Positions 9,308 through 18,180 of a DNA stretch of 64,000 nucleotides are shown here, one piece after another (within the stretch, counting starts at the first letter, position 1; every line of letters starts with the position of its first letter). The stretch is taken from NCBI RefSeq assembly GCF_900129075.1, contig NZ_FQVH01000002.1, forward strand, positions 62,001 through 126,000, given 5' to 3'. A model generated the notes under the pieces. That model had not been told where the DNA came from, searched no databases, and was given only the letters and a program-made list of their open reading frames with translations. Both the position numbers and the translations under genes were made by a program. Source of the DNA: Caldanaerobius fijiensis DSM 17918 (GTDB lineage: Bacteria; Bacillota; Thermoanaerobacteria; Thermoanaerobacterales; Caldanaerobiaceae).

Positions 9308-10069
9308 TTACCTCCAGAATTTTAAGTAGAGATTTAAAATTGAACCAATGCCCGCAGCTACTGCAATTGCTATTATAAGTGCTTCTTCTGCTCTTGAAGA
9401 TCCTGATACCAGATCACCTGATATGGTATCTCGAATGGCATTGGTTAAAGCAACCCCTGGCACCATTGTCATGATAGTACCTATTATAACTTTATCTATG
9501 TGATCGCCCAATCCTATGTTTACTAGTCCAATGGACATGATGGCTGTGACAAAGCCTCCCAGAATATTTATAAAAAACAAAGAGAGATTATATTTATCTA
9601 AAAAAATCAATATGTACTCAACAACAGTGGCAATAACTAATGTGGCCAGTGAATCCATATATGAACCCCCGAAAATCAGCGTAAAAAAAGCTGAGCCTAC
9701 CCCTCCACAAAGCATCCTCGTTAGCACGTTATATTTTTTCATTGTTTTGATTTTGTCTAAAATTATAAAACCTTCTTCAACGCTAATTTTTCCCTTAGCA
9801 AATTGTCGTGAAAAATCATTAATAAGAGATACTTTGTTTAAATCAATGCTCCTGTTTTCAATTCGTTTAATCATAGATAATATTTCACCGTTTGCGTCTT
9901 CTACAGATACGAAAATACCTGTTGGCGTTACAAAACTTTCAGCAAATGGTATTCCACCGCTTATACATATCCTTCTTATAGTATCTTCTACCCTATAGGT
10001 CTCTGCACCGTACATTAACATCATTTCACCGGCATATACAGCTAATTTTAAAATGTTTTTTGACTTCAT
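9308..10069 (-). CDS. Threonine/serine exporter family protein, large subunit (ThrE, DUF1212)
   Basis: The 253-residue protein has the N-terminal cytoplasmic part with the conserved GAETYRVEDTI signature near residue 20, followed by about five membrane segments including LTRMLCGGVGSAFFTLIFGG and a C-terminal GSILNLYLKF end. It pairs with the short subunit downstream to form a split ThrE transporter. It is transcribed away from the GntR region and towards the trxA terminator. Confidence 0.88.
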   Translation of the reverse strand: MKSKNILKLAVYAGEMMLMYGAETYRVEDTIRRICISGGIPFAESFVTPTGIFVSVEDANGEILSMIKRIENRSIDLNKVSLINDFSRQFAKGKISVEEGFIILDKIKTMKKYNVLTRMLCGGVGSAFFTLIFGGSYMDSLATLVIATVVEYILIFLDKYNLSLFFINILGGFVTAIMSIGLVNIGLGDHIDKVIIGTIMTMVPGVALTNAIRDTISGDLVSGSSRAEEALIIAIAVAAGIGSILNLYLKFWR

Positions 10070-10144
10070 TTATCTCACCCGCTGCTGTTTTATTACGATT
10101 ATATTTTTATAACTGCTGTTTCAGTTATAAGGAATGTACAATAA

Positions 10145-10288
<144 letters not shown>

Positions 10289-10347
10289 TTCTTTAGAAAA
10301 TGTTGCATTTAATATTGCAATTTACGTACAACAAATTGTTTATCCTA

Positions 10348-10376
10348 TTGACATTTATACTATCATAGTGTACTAT
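10348..10376 (+). promoter_or_regulatory. Predicted sigma-A promoter of the GntR-ABC operon
   Basis: TTGACA (10348-10353), a 17-base spacer and TACTAT (10371-10376). The -10 box lies inside the large palindrome next to it, as expected for a repressed promoter. Confidence 0.75.
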
Positions 10377-10398
10377 TTAGTTAGTACACTATGATAGT
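10359..10398. promoter_or_regulatory. Palindromic operator overlapping the promoter
   Basis: Perfect 16-base arms (10359-10374 and 10383-10398; each contains AGTGTACT or its complement) are separated by 8 bases. The palindrome covers the spacer, the -10 box and the transcription start of the GntR gene. Autorepression by that regulator is the simplest reading. Confidence 0.72.
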
Positions 10399-10414
10399 GA
10401 TATGGAGGTGGAAC

Positions 10415-10786
10415 ATGAAAATTGAGTTTGACGAGAGAACACCCATTTACATCCAGATCATGGATATAATAAAGCGGGATATAGTTACAAAAAAACTAAA
10501 GGGAGGAGATAAATTGCCTTCTGTAAGGGAAATGGCCGAAAGCCTTAAGGTAAATCCAAATACTGTTCAAAGAGCTTATCAGGAACTTGAAAGAGAAAAT
10601 GTCACATATACACAGAGAGGCATGGGAACATTTATAACTGAGAATACCGAAAAACTTGCATCATTAAAAAAAGAAATGGCAAAAGAGATAATTGAATCAT
10701 TTGTAACAGGTATGAGAAGCTTAGGTTTCAATTCAAATGAAATACTCGAAATTATCAAAGAATATCTTAAAAAGGAGGTCAACTGA
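10415..10786 (+). CDS. GntR-family transcriptional regulator, YtrA subfamily
   Basis: A 123-residue regulator with an N-terminal winged helix (PIYIQIMDIIKRDIV, LPSVREMAESLKVNPNTVQRAYQELE) and only a short helical tail. That layout is the YtrA type, which usually controls adjacent ABC transporter genes. The frame extends up to 10391, but GGAGGTGG places the start at the ATG at 10415. It overlaps the ATPase gene by one base. Operator and promoter lie directly upstream. The inducer is unknown. Confidence 0.9.
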   Translation: MKIEFDERTPIYIQIMDIIKRDIVTKKLKGGDKLPSVREMAESLKVNPNTVQRAYQELERENVTYTQRGMGTFITENTEKLASLKKEMAKEIIESFVTGMRSLGFNSNEILEIIKEYLKKEVN

Positions 10787-11481
10787 TGGATCTGATTTTA
10801 AAAGCGACAAACCTTACTAAAAACTATTACAGTAAAAAGGCATTAAAAGGAATAAACCTTGAAGTGGAAAAAGGGAAAATACTCGGGCTTTTGGGTCCTA
10901 ACGGCAGCGGCAAAACTACATTTATGAAGATTGCAGCAGGCATATTGAGACCAACATCTGGTCAAATACTAATTGATGGTCAGAAACCGGGCATTTATAC
11001 AAAATCAATTGTATCGTACCTGCCTGATGTAAACTACCTTTATAAATGGATGAGGATTAGAGATGCAATAAATTTCTTCAAAGATTTTTATGTTGATTTT
11101 GACCTTGAAAAGTCAAAAAGACTGTTGGATTTTATGAAACTTGATGAAAATGATAAAGTAACTTCACTTTCAAAAGGAATGCTTGAAAAATTGCATCTTA
11201 CACTTGTGCTTTCGAGAAATGCAAAGTTGTATATTTTTGATGAACCCCTTGGCGGTATAGATCCTAATGCGAGAGAAAAGATAATTGACGCAATAATTGA
11301 TAATATCCGCGAAGATAGTTCAATGATTATATCAACACACCTTGTAAGAGATATTGAAAGGCTTTTTGACGATGTCGCATTTATTTCAGATGGTGAAATT
11401 ATTTTAAATGGAAATGCCGAAGAATTAAGGACAGAAAGAAATAAATCTATTGATGAAATCTTCAGGGAGGTGTATGCATAA
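10786..11481 (+). CDS. ABC transporter ATP-binding protein
   Basis: A 231-residue cytoplasmic ATPase with Walker A GPNGSGKTT near residue 38, a Walker B region (LYIFDEPLGGIDP) and an H-loop histidine in ISTHL. The signature region reads SLSKGMLEKL, a slightly degenerate LSGGQ as is usual in the YtrB/DrrA-like group. It is coupled to the GntR regulator upstream and the permease downstream. The likely role is export of a lipophilic compound or envelope stress response; the substrate is not known. Confidence 0.92.
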   Translation: MDLILKATNLTKNYYSKKALKGINLEVEKGKILGLLGPNGSGKTTFMKIAAGILRPTSGQILIDGQKPGIYTKSIVSYLPDVNYLYKWMRIRDAINFFKDFYVDFDLEKSKRLLDFMKLDENDKVTSLSKGMLEKLHLTLVLSRNAKLYIFDEPLGGIDPNAREKIIDAIIDNIREDSSMIISTHLVRDIERLFDDVAFISDGEIILNGNAEELRTERNKSIDEIFREVYA

Positions 11482-12239
11482 TGCTTAAACTAATAAAGTA
11501 TGAGCTTGCGGGAAGGTATAAATACTATCTTGGATTTTCAATTGCCTTAATTTTATTGAATATATACCTTATAATGAAAAATGATACATGGTCAGATGGC
11601 TTACCATTCGTTGTATCTTTTATGGTTGGATTTGCCTGCTTTGTAGCCGTACTTATATCAGGAGTGATGTTGTATCAGAGGGATATGTACGGTGATACAG
11701 GCTACCTTTTGTTCACACTGCCACAGAGAGGCTATGCTATAGCTGGTTCAAAGTTAATTATATCAATCATTGAATTTACATTATTTATAACCTTATCTGG
11801 AGTAATGGCATTTATAAATCTATTATATATGCATGAAGCTAAAGCACTTATAGATACGATACTCCAGTATAAAATTTCTGTACTGTACACATTTATATTT
11901 GCTTTATTGACTTTTATCGCAGTATTAGTGTTGTCATATTTTTCCCTTACAATCAGCAAAATAGCTTTTTACAATAAAAAATATGGGAAAATTTTATCAT
12001 TAGTAATATTTTTACTTATTTCCTATATAATTACTAAAATCTCTAGTTATCTCATAAATTTATTCCCATATAATTTTAATATCAGTCCATTTTCAGAAAT
12101 TGCACAAAGAAGTGGCGTCGTTGCTTTATCTTTTACAGTATTACCAATAAATATAGCAAGCACTATTTTCCAAATACTTGTATATATAGGGCTGTTCATT
12201 GTAACATCATATCTTATTGATAAAAAGATAGATTTATAA
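11481..12239 (+). CDS. ABC transporter permease (ABC-2 type)
   Basis: A 252-residue membrane protein with about six hydrophobic segments (for example YKYYLGFSIALILLNIYLI at the N terminus and TIFQILVYIGLFIVTSYLI at the C terminus). It overlaps the ATPase gene by one base and is its obvious membrane partner. The sequence is weakly conserved, so the substrate cannot be called. Confidence 0.85.
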   Translation: MLKLIKYELAGRYKYYLGFSIALILLNIYLIMKNDTWSDGLPFVVSFMVGFACFVAVLISGVMLYQRDMYGDTGYLLFTLPQRGYAIAGSKLIISIIEFTLFITLSGVMAFINLLYMHEAKALIDTILQYKISVLYTFIFALLTFIAVLVLSYFSLTISKIAFYNKKYGKILSLVIFLLISYIITKISSYLINLFPYNFNISPFSEIAQRSGVVALSFTVLPINIASTIFQILVYIGLFIVTSYLIDKKIDL

Positions 12240-12254
12240 AAAGGAGGCCAAAGC

Positions 12255-12785
12255 ATGATAGAAGTAAACAAGGTTTTTAAATTCTACCAGATGGGAAAAG
12301 AACAAGTCGCTGCATTAAACGGAGTTGACCTTAAAATAAGGGACGGAGAGTTTGTGGCAGTTGTTGGCCCATCAGGCTCAGGGAAATCCACATTAATGCA
12401 TTTGCTTTTCGTTGCAGCAATAGGCGTCATAAACACAATGATAATGTCAATATATGAAAGAACAAGGTCTATTGGTATAATGAAAGCAGTCGGTGCGTCG
12501 AAGGATAATATCAAGAATCTCTTCCTGGTAGAATCCGGTTTACTTGGATTTATCGGAGGCATAATGGGGATTTTATTCGGATGGCTTGGTACAAAAATCC
12601 TCGGGTTTATATTTAACATCTATATAAAGAGTAAGGGTGGAACTTATACCGAAATATTTTATATACCCCTGTGGCTTGTTTTAGGTTCTCTTGCCTTCTC
12701 AATACTTGTGACGGTCATAGCAGGACTTTACCCTGCGACCCGTGCAGCCAAACTTGACCCGATAGAGGCACTTAGATATGAATAA
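12255..12785 (+). pseudogene. In-frame fusion remnant of a MacB/LolD-type ABC ATPase and its FtsX-type permease
   Basis: The first 50 or so residues are the start of a MacB-type ATPase (MIEVNKVFKFYQMGKEQVAAL; Walker A GPSGSGKST near residue 40; then LMHLL). The sequence then switches to the C-terminal part of a MacB permease (FVAAIGVINTMIMSIYERTR, IGIMKAVGAS, LYPATRAAKLDPIEALRYE). Signature motif, Walker B, and the first membrane segment plus extracellular domain of the permease are missing. The simplest history is an in-frame deletion joining two neighbouring genes at about 12400-12415. The ORF is open with an excellent AAGGAGG site, but ATPase function should be lost. Confidence 0.85.
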
Positions 12786-12874
12786 ATGACGAAAATCTAA
12801 CAAAATGGAAAACTGTCGTGATTTTTGATAAAATTGTATATGAAAGAAATTAATTAATAGGAGAAGGAGATAAT

Positions 12875-14155
12875 ATGAGCGGTGTTATTGAAGAACTTCT
12901 CTCGGATATACCTATACCAAAGATGGTAAAAATCCGCCAAATTTTTGAACAGCCGAGAATAGATGATGTGGAAAAAGCATGTGTGGAAAAGTTACAGAAT
13001 TCGGGTCTCATAGAAAGGATAAAGCCAGGGCAATCGGTAGCTGTTGCTGTAGGCAGCAGGGGTATAAAAAATATCGCACTTATTGTAAGAACCGTTATCA
13101 ACGAAATTAAGAAAAAAGGTGCTTCACCTTTTATAGTACCTGCTATGGGTAGCCATGGTGGGGCCACTGCTGAAGGTCAGAGGGCTGTGCTTGAAGGTCT
13201 GGGAGTAACTGAAGAATACGTGGGAGCTCCTATAAAATCGTCAATGGAGGTGGTGCAACTAGGGAAAACCGATGACGGTTTGCCCGTATATTTTGATAAA
13301 ATTGCGTCATCAGCCGATGCTATAGTCATCATAAACAGGATAAAACCGCATACTGCCTTTAGAGGTCGTATAGAATCAGGGCTTATGAAGATGATAACTA
13401 TCGGACTAGGCAAGCAAAAAGGTGCTGAAATATGCCATGCCATGGGTTTTGGTTATATGGCTAAAAACGTACCTCAAATAGCCAGATTTGCATTAAAGAA
13501 AATGCCTATAGTCTTCGGAGTAGGCATAGTAGAAAATGCTTATGATGAAACCGCCAGAATAGAAGTACTACATCCCGAAGAAATGGAGGATAAAGAAGCG
13601 GAGCTTTTAATGTGGGCGAAACAGCATATGGGAAAGATACTTTTAGATAAATTTGATATACTTGTTATAGATGAAATAGGAAAGGATATAAGCGGGGACG
13701 GCATGGACCCAAATGTAACTGGGAGGTACCCTACCCCCTATGCTTCAGGAGGACCTGATGTACAAAGGATAGTTGTGCTCAGCCTTACGGAAAAATCTCA
13801 CGGGAATGCTAATGGTGTAGGTACCGCTGATTTTACCACCCGTCGATTGTTTGAAAAGATGAGATTTGACCAGACATATCCCAATGCCCTTACATCTACG
13901 GTGGTAGGTCCCGTAAAAGTGCCAATGGTGCTGGATACTGATAAGCTAGCCATACAAGCTGCTATTAAGACATTGAATAGTGTAGCAGAATATGGTCCAA
14001 CGATAGTTAGAATAAAAAATACATTGAGTTTAGAGGAAATAATGATATCGGAAAATTTAATTCCAATGGTACAGGGGCGAAAAGATATTAAAATTTTGAC
14101 TGAACCATTTGATTTGCGATTTGACGATAAAGGAACAATTGAGCCATTCTTATGA
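12875..14155 (+). CDS. LarA-like (DUF2088) nickel-pincer-type isomerase family protein
   Basis: A 426-residue homologue of lactate racemase LarA. Visible are an N-terminal GSHGGATAEGQ segment (the position of the conserved histidine loop), INRIKPHTAFRG with a conserved His, GLMKMITIGLGK with a Lys placed like the cofactor-anchoring Lys of LarA, and EICHAMG with a further His. These support a nickel-pincer nucleotide enzyme acting on a 2-hydroxy acid or related substrate. No larB, larC or larE is in the window. The exact reaction is unknown; lactate racemase itself is not implied. Confidence 0.78.
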   Translation: MSGVIEELLSDIPIPKMVKIRQIFEQPRIDDVEKACVEKLQNSGLIERIKPGQSVAVAVGSRGIKNIALIVRTVINEIKKKGASPFIVPAMGSHGGATAEGQRAVLEGLGVTEEYVGAPIKSSMEVVQLGKTDDGLPVYFDKIASSADAIVIINRIKPHTAFRGRIESGLMKMITIGLGKQKGAEICHAMGFGYMAKNVPQIARFALKKMPIVFGVGIVENAYDETARIEVLHPEEMEDKEAELLMWAKQHMGKILLDKFDILVIDEIGKDISGDGMDPNVTGRYPTPYASGGPDVQRIVVLSLTEKSHGNANGVGTADFTTRRLFEKMRFDQTYPNALTSTVVGPVKVPMVLDTDKLAIQAAIKTLNSVAEYGPTIVRIKNTLSLEEIMISENLIPMVQGRKDIKILTEPFDLRFDDKGTIEPFL

Positions 14156-14180
14156 TACCAATATTGCGTTAACTAGTCAT

Positions 14181-14226
14181 GGAGCGGGTTTATACGTGAT
14201 TTTTAAACCAGCTCCTCTTGTTTTGT
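14181..14226 (+). terminator. Probable terminator after the LarA-like gene
   Basis: Arms GGAGCGGGTTTA and TAAACCAGCTCC pair with one internal mismatch around an 11-base loop, followed by a short, interrupted T-rich tail (TCTTGTTTTG). The tail is weak, so efficiency is uncertain. Confidence 0.5.
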
Positions 14227-14237
14227 ATCTAAAATAC

Positions 14238-14266
14238 TTGACAATATGCCATGTATATGTTAAATT
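14238..14266 (+). promoter_or_regulatory. Predicted promoter of the Rrf2-iscS-iscU-mnmA operon
   Basis: TTGACA (14238-14243), a 17-base spacer and TAAATT (14261-14266). It is followed by a small palindrome and the regulator's start. Confidence 0.65.
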
Positions 14267-14277
14267 AATTGTGTAAA

Positions 14278-14296
14278 TCCTAGTATATAGCTAGGA
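14278..14296. promoter_or_regulatory. Possible Rrf2 operator
   Basis: TCCTAG and CTAGGA are separated by 7 bases, just downstream of the promoter and upstream of the ribosome site of the Rrf2 gene. Autoregulation by the Fe-S-sensing repressor is the likely function; this is inference from position. Confidence 0.5.
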
Positions 14297-14313
14297 ATTG
14301 TTGGAGGTGTACG

Positions 14314-14763
14314 ATGAGACTTTCTACAAAAGGACAATATGGCGTCAGAGCCATGCTTGAGTTGGCATTAAACTATGGTGAAGGCCCTATTGCGCTAAAG
14401 ACTATAGCCGAAAAGCAGGATATATCGGAACACTATCTTGAACAGTTAATAGCTATTTTAAAGAAAGCTGGTCTTGTAAAAAGTACCCGCGGTGCTCAGG
14501 GCGGTTATACATTGGCTATGGCACCTAGCGAGATAACTGTAGGAGATATTTTAAGGGCATTGGAAGGTCCTCTGGCTCCCGTAGAATGTGTTATTGATGG
14601 GGAAGAGGTAGAGTGTCAGCGTGCCGATTTTTGCGTTTCAAGGTTGGTATGGCAGAAAATAAAGGATAGTTTAAATAAGGTAGTTGACTCTATAACTTTG
14701 CAGGATATGGTTGATGATTATAAAAAAATGAATAGTAAAGATTCATACATGTATTATATATGA
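14314..14763 (+). CDS. iscR: Rrf2-family Fe-S cluster regulator (IscR-like)
   Basis: A 149-residue winged-helix regulator. The N terminus MRLSTKGQYGVRAMLELAL is typical of Rrf2/IscR, with a recognition region around ISEHYLEQLIAILKKAGLV. Three cysteines (VECV, VECQ, DFCVS) sit where IscR-type proteins bind a [2Fe-2S] cluster. It heads the iscS-iscU-mnmA operon and probably represses it when clusters are abundant. Confidence 0.92.
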   Translation: MRLSTKGQYGVRAMLELALNYGEGPIALKTIAEKQDISEHYLEQLIAILKKAGLVKSTRGAQGGYTLAMAPSEITVGDILRALEGPLAPVECVIDGEEVECQRADFCVSRLVWQKIKDSLNKVVDSITLQDMVDDYKKMNSKDSYMYYI

Positions 14764-14779
14764 TTTAGGAGGTCAATTT

Positions 14780-15955
14780 ATGGAGAAAATATATTTAGAT
14801 AATGCGGCAACCACACCGGTCAAAAAAGAAGTTTTGGATGAGATGATGCCGTATTTTTCTGAAAAATTTGGAAATGCTTCAACCCTTTATTCTTATGGTA
14901 GAGAATCAAAGAAAGCGCTGGATATTGCTAGGGATAGAGTTGCAAAAGCATTGGGAGCTGATCCTGCTGAGATATACTTTACCAGCGGCGGCACAGAATC
15001 TGATAATTGGGCTATAAAGGCTGCTGCCTATGCGTTGAGAGAAAAGGGCAACCATATAATAACTACTTCTATAGAGCATCACGCTGTGCTTCATACCTGT
15101 GAATATCTTAAAAAACAGGGCTTTAAAATAACATATCTTCCTGTAGATGAATATGGCTTAGTTGATGTAGAAGAGGTTAAAAAAGCTATAACAGATCAGA
15201 CTATTCTAATCTCTGTTATGTATGCGAATAATGAGGTGGGTACAATCGAACCTGTGGCAGAGATAGGAGAAATAGCAAAGGAACGCGGTATACTATTTCA
15301 TACTGATGCAGTTCAGGCAGTTGGTCATATACCTGTTGACGTGAAAAAATTAAATTGCGATATGCTTTCTCTATCAGCTCATAAATTTTATGGTCCTAAA
15401 GGAATAGGAGCCCTTTATATTAGAAAGGGTGTAAAGATTCATCCGTATATGCACGGTGGAGGACAGGAAAAAGGTCGAAGGGCAGGTACAGAGAATATAC
15501 CAGCAATAGTAGGCCTAGGAAAAGCAATAGAGTTAGCAACTCAAAACCTCAATCAAAGTATGGAAAAACTCACATTCCTTAGAAATAAGCTTATTAATGG
15601 TTTGCTGAACAAAATAGACCATGTAAAACTCAATGGGCATCCTGAAAAGAGGTTGCCTGGTAATGTAAATATATCAGTAGAGTATGTAGAGGGAGAATCT
15701 ATGCTTCTGAGCCTGGATATGAAGGGAATATGTGCTTCCAGCGGTTCTGCATGTACGTCAGGCTCATTGGATCCATCCCATGTGCTTTTAGCAATGGGAT
15801 TACCTCATGAACTGGCCCATGGTTCATTGAGGTTTTCTATAGGCGAACAGAATACGGAAGAGGAAATCGACTATGTAATCCAGGTTTTGCCTGATATCGT
15901 GGCAAGGTTAAGGGAGATGTCTCCATTATACGAAAAAGCAAGAGAGGGGAAATAA
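14780..15955 (+). CDS. iscS: Cysteine desulfurase (NifS/IscS family)
   Basis: PLP enzyme that takes sulfur from cysteine to a protein persulfide for Fe-S clusters and tRNA thiolation. The 391-residue protein starts MEKIYLDNAATTPVKKEVL, has SAHKFYGPKGIGALY with the PLP-binding Lys, and SSGSACTSGSL with the active-site Cys in a group I-like long loop. It lies between the Rrf2 regulator and iscU, with mnmA next, so it probably serves both cluster assembly and MnmA. Confidence 0.96.
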   Translation: MEKIYLDNAATTPVKKEVLDEMMPYFSEKFGNASTLYSYGRESKKALDIARDRVAKALGADPAEIYFTSGGTESDNWAIKAAAYALREKGNHIITTSIEHHAVLHTCEYLKKQGFKITYLPVDEYGLVDVEEVKKAITDQTILISVMYANNEVGTIEPVAEIGEIAKERGILFHTDAVQAVGHIPVDVKKLNCDMLSLSAHKFYGPKGIGALYIRKGVKIHPYMHGGGQEKGRRAGTENIPAIVGLGKAIELATQNLNQSMEKLTFLRNKLINGLLNKIDHVKLNGHPEKRLPGNVNISVEYVEGESMLLSLDMKGICASSGSACTSGSLDPSHVLLAMGLPHELAHGSLRFSIGEQNTEEEIDYVIQVLPDIVARLREMSPLYEKAREGK

Positions 15956-15957
15956 TA

Positions 15958-16344
15958 ATGTATAGCGAAAAGGTTATGGATCATTTTATGAATCCAAGAA
16001 ATGTAGGAGAAATACCTGACGCAGATGGCGTTTTTCAAGTAGGAAATCCTGTTTGTGGCGATATTATGAAGATATACCTTAAGATAAAAGATGGTATCAT
16101 AGTTGATGCCAAATTTAAGACTTTTGGTTGTGGTGCAGCTGTGGCGACCAGCAGTATGGCTACAGAAATGATAAAAGGCAAGCCGATAGAGGAAGCTCTT
16201 AAATTGACCAATAAAGCAGTGGCAGAAGCTCTTGATGGCTTACCCGCTACGAAGATGCATTGTTCTGTTCTGGCAGAGGAAGCGGTTAAAGGAGCTATTG
16301 AGGATTATTATAAAAAACATGGTATCAATAAGCAGGTGGAGTAA
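15958..16344 (+). CDS. iscU: Fe-S cluster assembly scaffold IscU/NifU
   Basis: A 128-residue scaffold protein. Cluster ligands are visible in [11 protein letters not shown] (first Cys with the stabilising Asp), TFGCGAA (second Cys) and [10 protein letters not shown] (third Cys). It accepts sulfur from the desulfurase encoded two bases upstream. It overlaps mnmA by one base. Confidence 0.95.
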   Translation: MYSEKVMDHFMNPRNVGEIPDADGVFQVGNPVCGDIMKIYLKIKDGIIVDAKFKTFGCGAAVATSSMATEMIKGKPIEEALKLTNKAVAEALDGLPATKMHCSVLAEEAVKGAIEDYYKKHGINKQVE

Positions 16345-17429
16345 TGGCAAAAAAAGTTGTTTTGGGTATGAGTGGTGGTGTCGATAGTTCTGTTGCAGCT
16401 TACTTGCTGCAACAGGAAGGTTATGAAGTCATTGGTGTTACTATGCAGATATGGCCTGATGAAGATGAGTATAAGATCATCCATGAAGGCGGTTGTTGCT
16501 CGCTGTCAGCGGTTGAAGATGCCAGGAGAGTTGCCAATAGACTGGGGATACCACATTATGTGTTAAATTTCAAGGACATATTTAAAGAGAAAGTGATTGA
16601 CTATTTTGTAGATGAATATTTACATGGTAGGACGCCCAATCCATGCATTGCATGTAATCGCTTTATAAAATTTGAGGCTCTCTTATATAGAGCATTGTCA
16701 ATAGGGGCTGATTATGTTGCCACAGGTCATTACGCTAAAATTGAATACGACGATAATTTGGGCAGATATCTTCTTAAAAAGGCGATTGATCAGAATAAGG
16801 ATCAGACATATGTGCTCTACAGTTTTACACAGCAACAGCTAGAGCACACAGTTATGCCTCTGGGTTATTATACTAAGCCTCAAATAAGAGAAATAGCTAA
16901 GGAATTAAAGTTGCCTGTGGCAGCAAAGCCTGAAAGCCAGGAGATATGCTTTGTACCTGATAATGATTATGGTAAATTTATTGAAGAGCAAAAGCCTGAT
17001 GAGATAAAAGCTGGATATTTCGTCGATACTAAAGGGAATATCCTGGGAAGACATAGAGGTATTGCCCATTACACCATAGGTCAACGCAGAGGACTGGGTA
17101 TATCTGCAGGAAAACCATTATATGTAGTAGACATAAAACCGGAGGAAAATATTGTGGTAGTCGGAGATGAAAAGGATGTTTATAGTGATGAACTTATCGC
17201 TGAAGATTTGAATTTTATACCTTTTGACAGATTAGAAGAGGCGATGAATGTTAATGTAAAAATAAGGTACACTGCTAAAGAAGCTCAGGCTGTTATAACC
17301 CCTATGGGAAAAGACAAAGTTAAAGTAAAATTTAAAAACCCTCAAAGGGCGATTACCCCAGGACAAGCTGTTGTGTTTTATGACGGGGAAATAGTTGTAG
17401 GTGGAGGAATTATAGTAAAAAATAATTAG
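16344..17429 (+). CDS. mnmA: tRNA-specific 2-thiouridylase MnmA
   Basis: Makes s2U34 in tRNAs for Lys, Glu and Gln, using ATP and sulfur from the desulfurase. The 361-residue protein has the PP-loop [15 protein letters not shown] at the N terminus, [12 protein letters not shown] with the first catalytic Cys, and [14 protein letters not shown] with the second. It is the last gene of the isc operon and is followed by a terminator. Confidence 0.96.
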   Translation: MAKKVVLGMSGGVDSSVAAYLLQQEGYEVIGVTMQIWPDEDEYKIIHEGGCCSLSAVEDARRVANRLGIPHYVLNFKDIFKEKVIDYFVDEYLHGRTPNPCIACNRFIKFEALLYRALSIGADYVATGHYAKIEYDDNLGRYLLKKAIDQNKDQTYVLYSFTQQQLEHTVMPLGYYTKPQIREIAKELKLPVAAKPESQEICFVPDNDYGKFIEEQKPDEIKAGYFVDTKGNILGRHRGIAHYTIGQRRGLGISAGKPLYVVDIKPEENIVVVGDEKDVYSDELIAEDLNFIPFDRLEEAMNVNVKIRYTAKEAQAVITPMGKDKVKVKFKNPQRAITPGQAVVFYDGEIVVGGGIIVKNN

Positions 17430-17430
17430 A

Positions 17431-17457
17431 AATGCACCGATGCACGGTGCATTTTTT
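17431..17457 (+). terminator. Intrinsic terminator after mnmA
   Basis: AATGCACCG and CGGTGCATT pair perfectly around the loop ATGCA and run into a T tract. It closes the Rrf2-isc-mnmA operon. Confidence 0.9.
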
Positions 17458-17501
17458 GTATTTAAAAGAGAAAAAATAAAATAAGAAAGTGAGGTATGTC
17501 T

Positions 17502-17975
17502 ATGATAAAAGCTTCTTCACTTTTAAATCTACCTGTATATTCTGATAAAACAGGAAAAAAACTCGGCAATGTAAAAGACGTAGTATATGGACCTTTAAAA
17601 GACAGCATTGTGGGATACATTATAAACAGTGGAAGCATTTTTAAAAGCCCAAAGTTTGTGATGGCAAATAATATATCCCACATTACTAAAGATTATCTGG
17701 TTGTAAAGGACGAGTATTCTATACAAGATCTAAGTGAGAATTCTGATATATTTATACACCGGAATTCTCATTTCGTAGGTAGTAGTGTCAAGGATACTCA
17801 GGGCAAAAATTTGGGCATAGTCAGCGACGCGGTTGTAGATACAGGAAATAACCAGGTAAAAGGCTATATATTGAGTGACGGTTTAATAAGCGACCTGATA
17901 AATGGACGCAGTTTTATAGAAAGAAATGAAGATATAATATATGATGGCCACGATATTATTGTAACGAGGAGGTAA
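17502..17975 (+). CDS. PRC-barrel domain protein, two tandem domains
   Basis: A 157-residue protein with two PRC-barrel repeats: residues about 1-75 (SLLNLPVYSDKTGKKLGNVKDV) and about 80-157 (FVGSSVKDTQGKNLGIVSDA). PRC barrels bind RNA, proteins or membranes-associated partners; no specific role is evident. The frame also has an ATG at 17496, but GTGAGG spacing favours 17502. The next small gene starts six bases downstream, so the two are probably co-expressed. Confidence 0.82.
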   Translation: MIKASSLLNLPVYSDKTGKKLGNVKDVVYGPLKDSIVGYIINSGSIFKSPKFVMANNISHITKDYLVVKDEYSIQDLSENSDIFIHRNSHFVGSSVKDTQGKNLGIVSDAVVDTGNNQVKGYILSDGLISDLINGRSFIERNEDIIYDGHDIIVTRR

Positions 17976-17980
17976 TTGTA

Positions 17981-18127
17981 TTGGATGGAAAATTGCTAAG
18001 AGGTATGATTTTGGGAGGTCTTGTGACATACCTTGCAGAACGGGGTTTAAAAAAGATGAACAAAGGTATCAAACGTGATATGGCAGAAAAAGCATTTAAT
18101 GCCATAAGAAAAATGGCAAAAGTATGA
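17981..18127 (+). CDS. Small conserved-looking protein of 48 residues, unknown function
   Basis: A TTG start at 17981 follows GAGGAGG at good spacing. The product begins MDGKLLRGMILGGLVTYLAE and continues as a basic helix (KKMNKGIKRDM, AIRKMAKV). The glycine-rich hydrophobic start and basic tail suggest a short membrane-associated helix. It is six bases after the PRC-barrel gene and before a hairpin. The family is not recognised. Confidence 0.62.
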   Translation: MDGKLLRGMILGGLVTYLAERGLKKMNKGIKRDMAEKAFNAIRKMAKV

Positions 18128-18134
18128 AACTATA

Positions 18135-18161
18135 GGCATAAAAGGCTATGCTTTTTATGCC
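18135..18161. terminator. Hairpin after the 48-residue protein gene
   Basis: GGCATAAAA and TTTTATGCC pair around a 9-base loop. No long T tail follows, so it may be a weak terminator or RNA-stability hairpin. Confidence 0.45.
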
Positions 18162-18180
18162 GTACATAAGGTGATATAAA

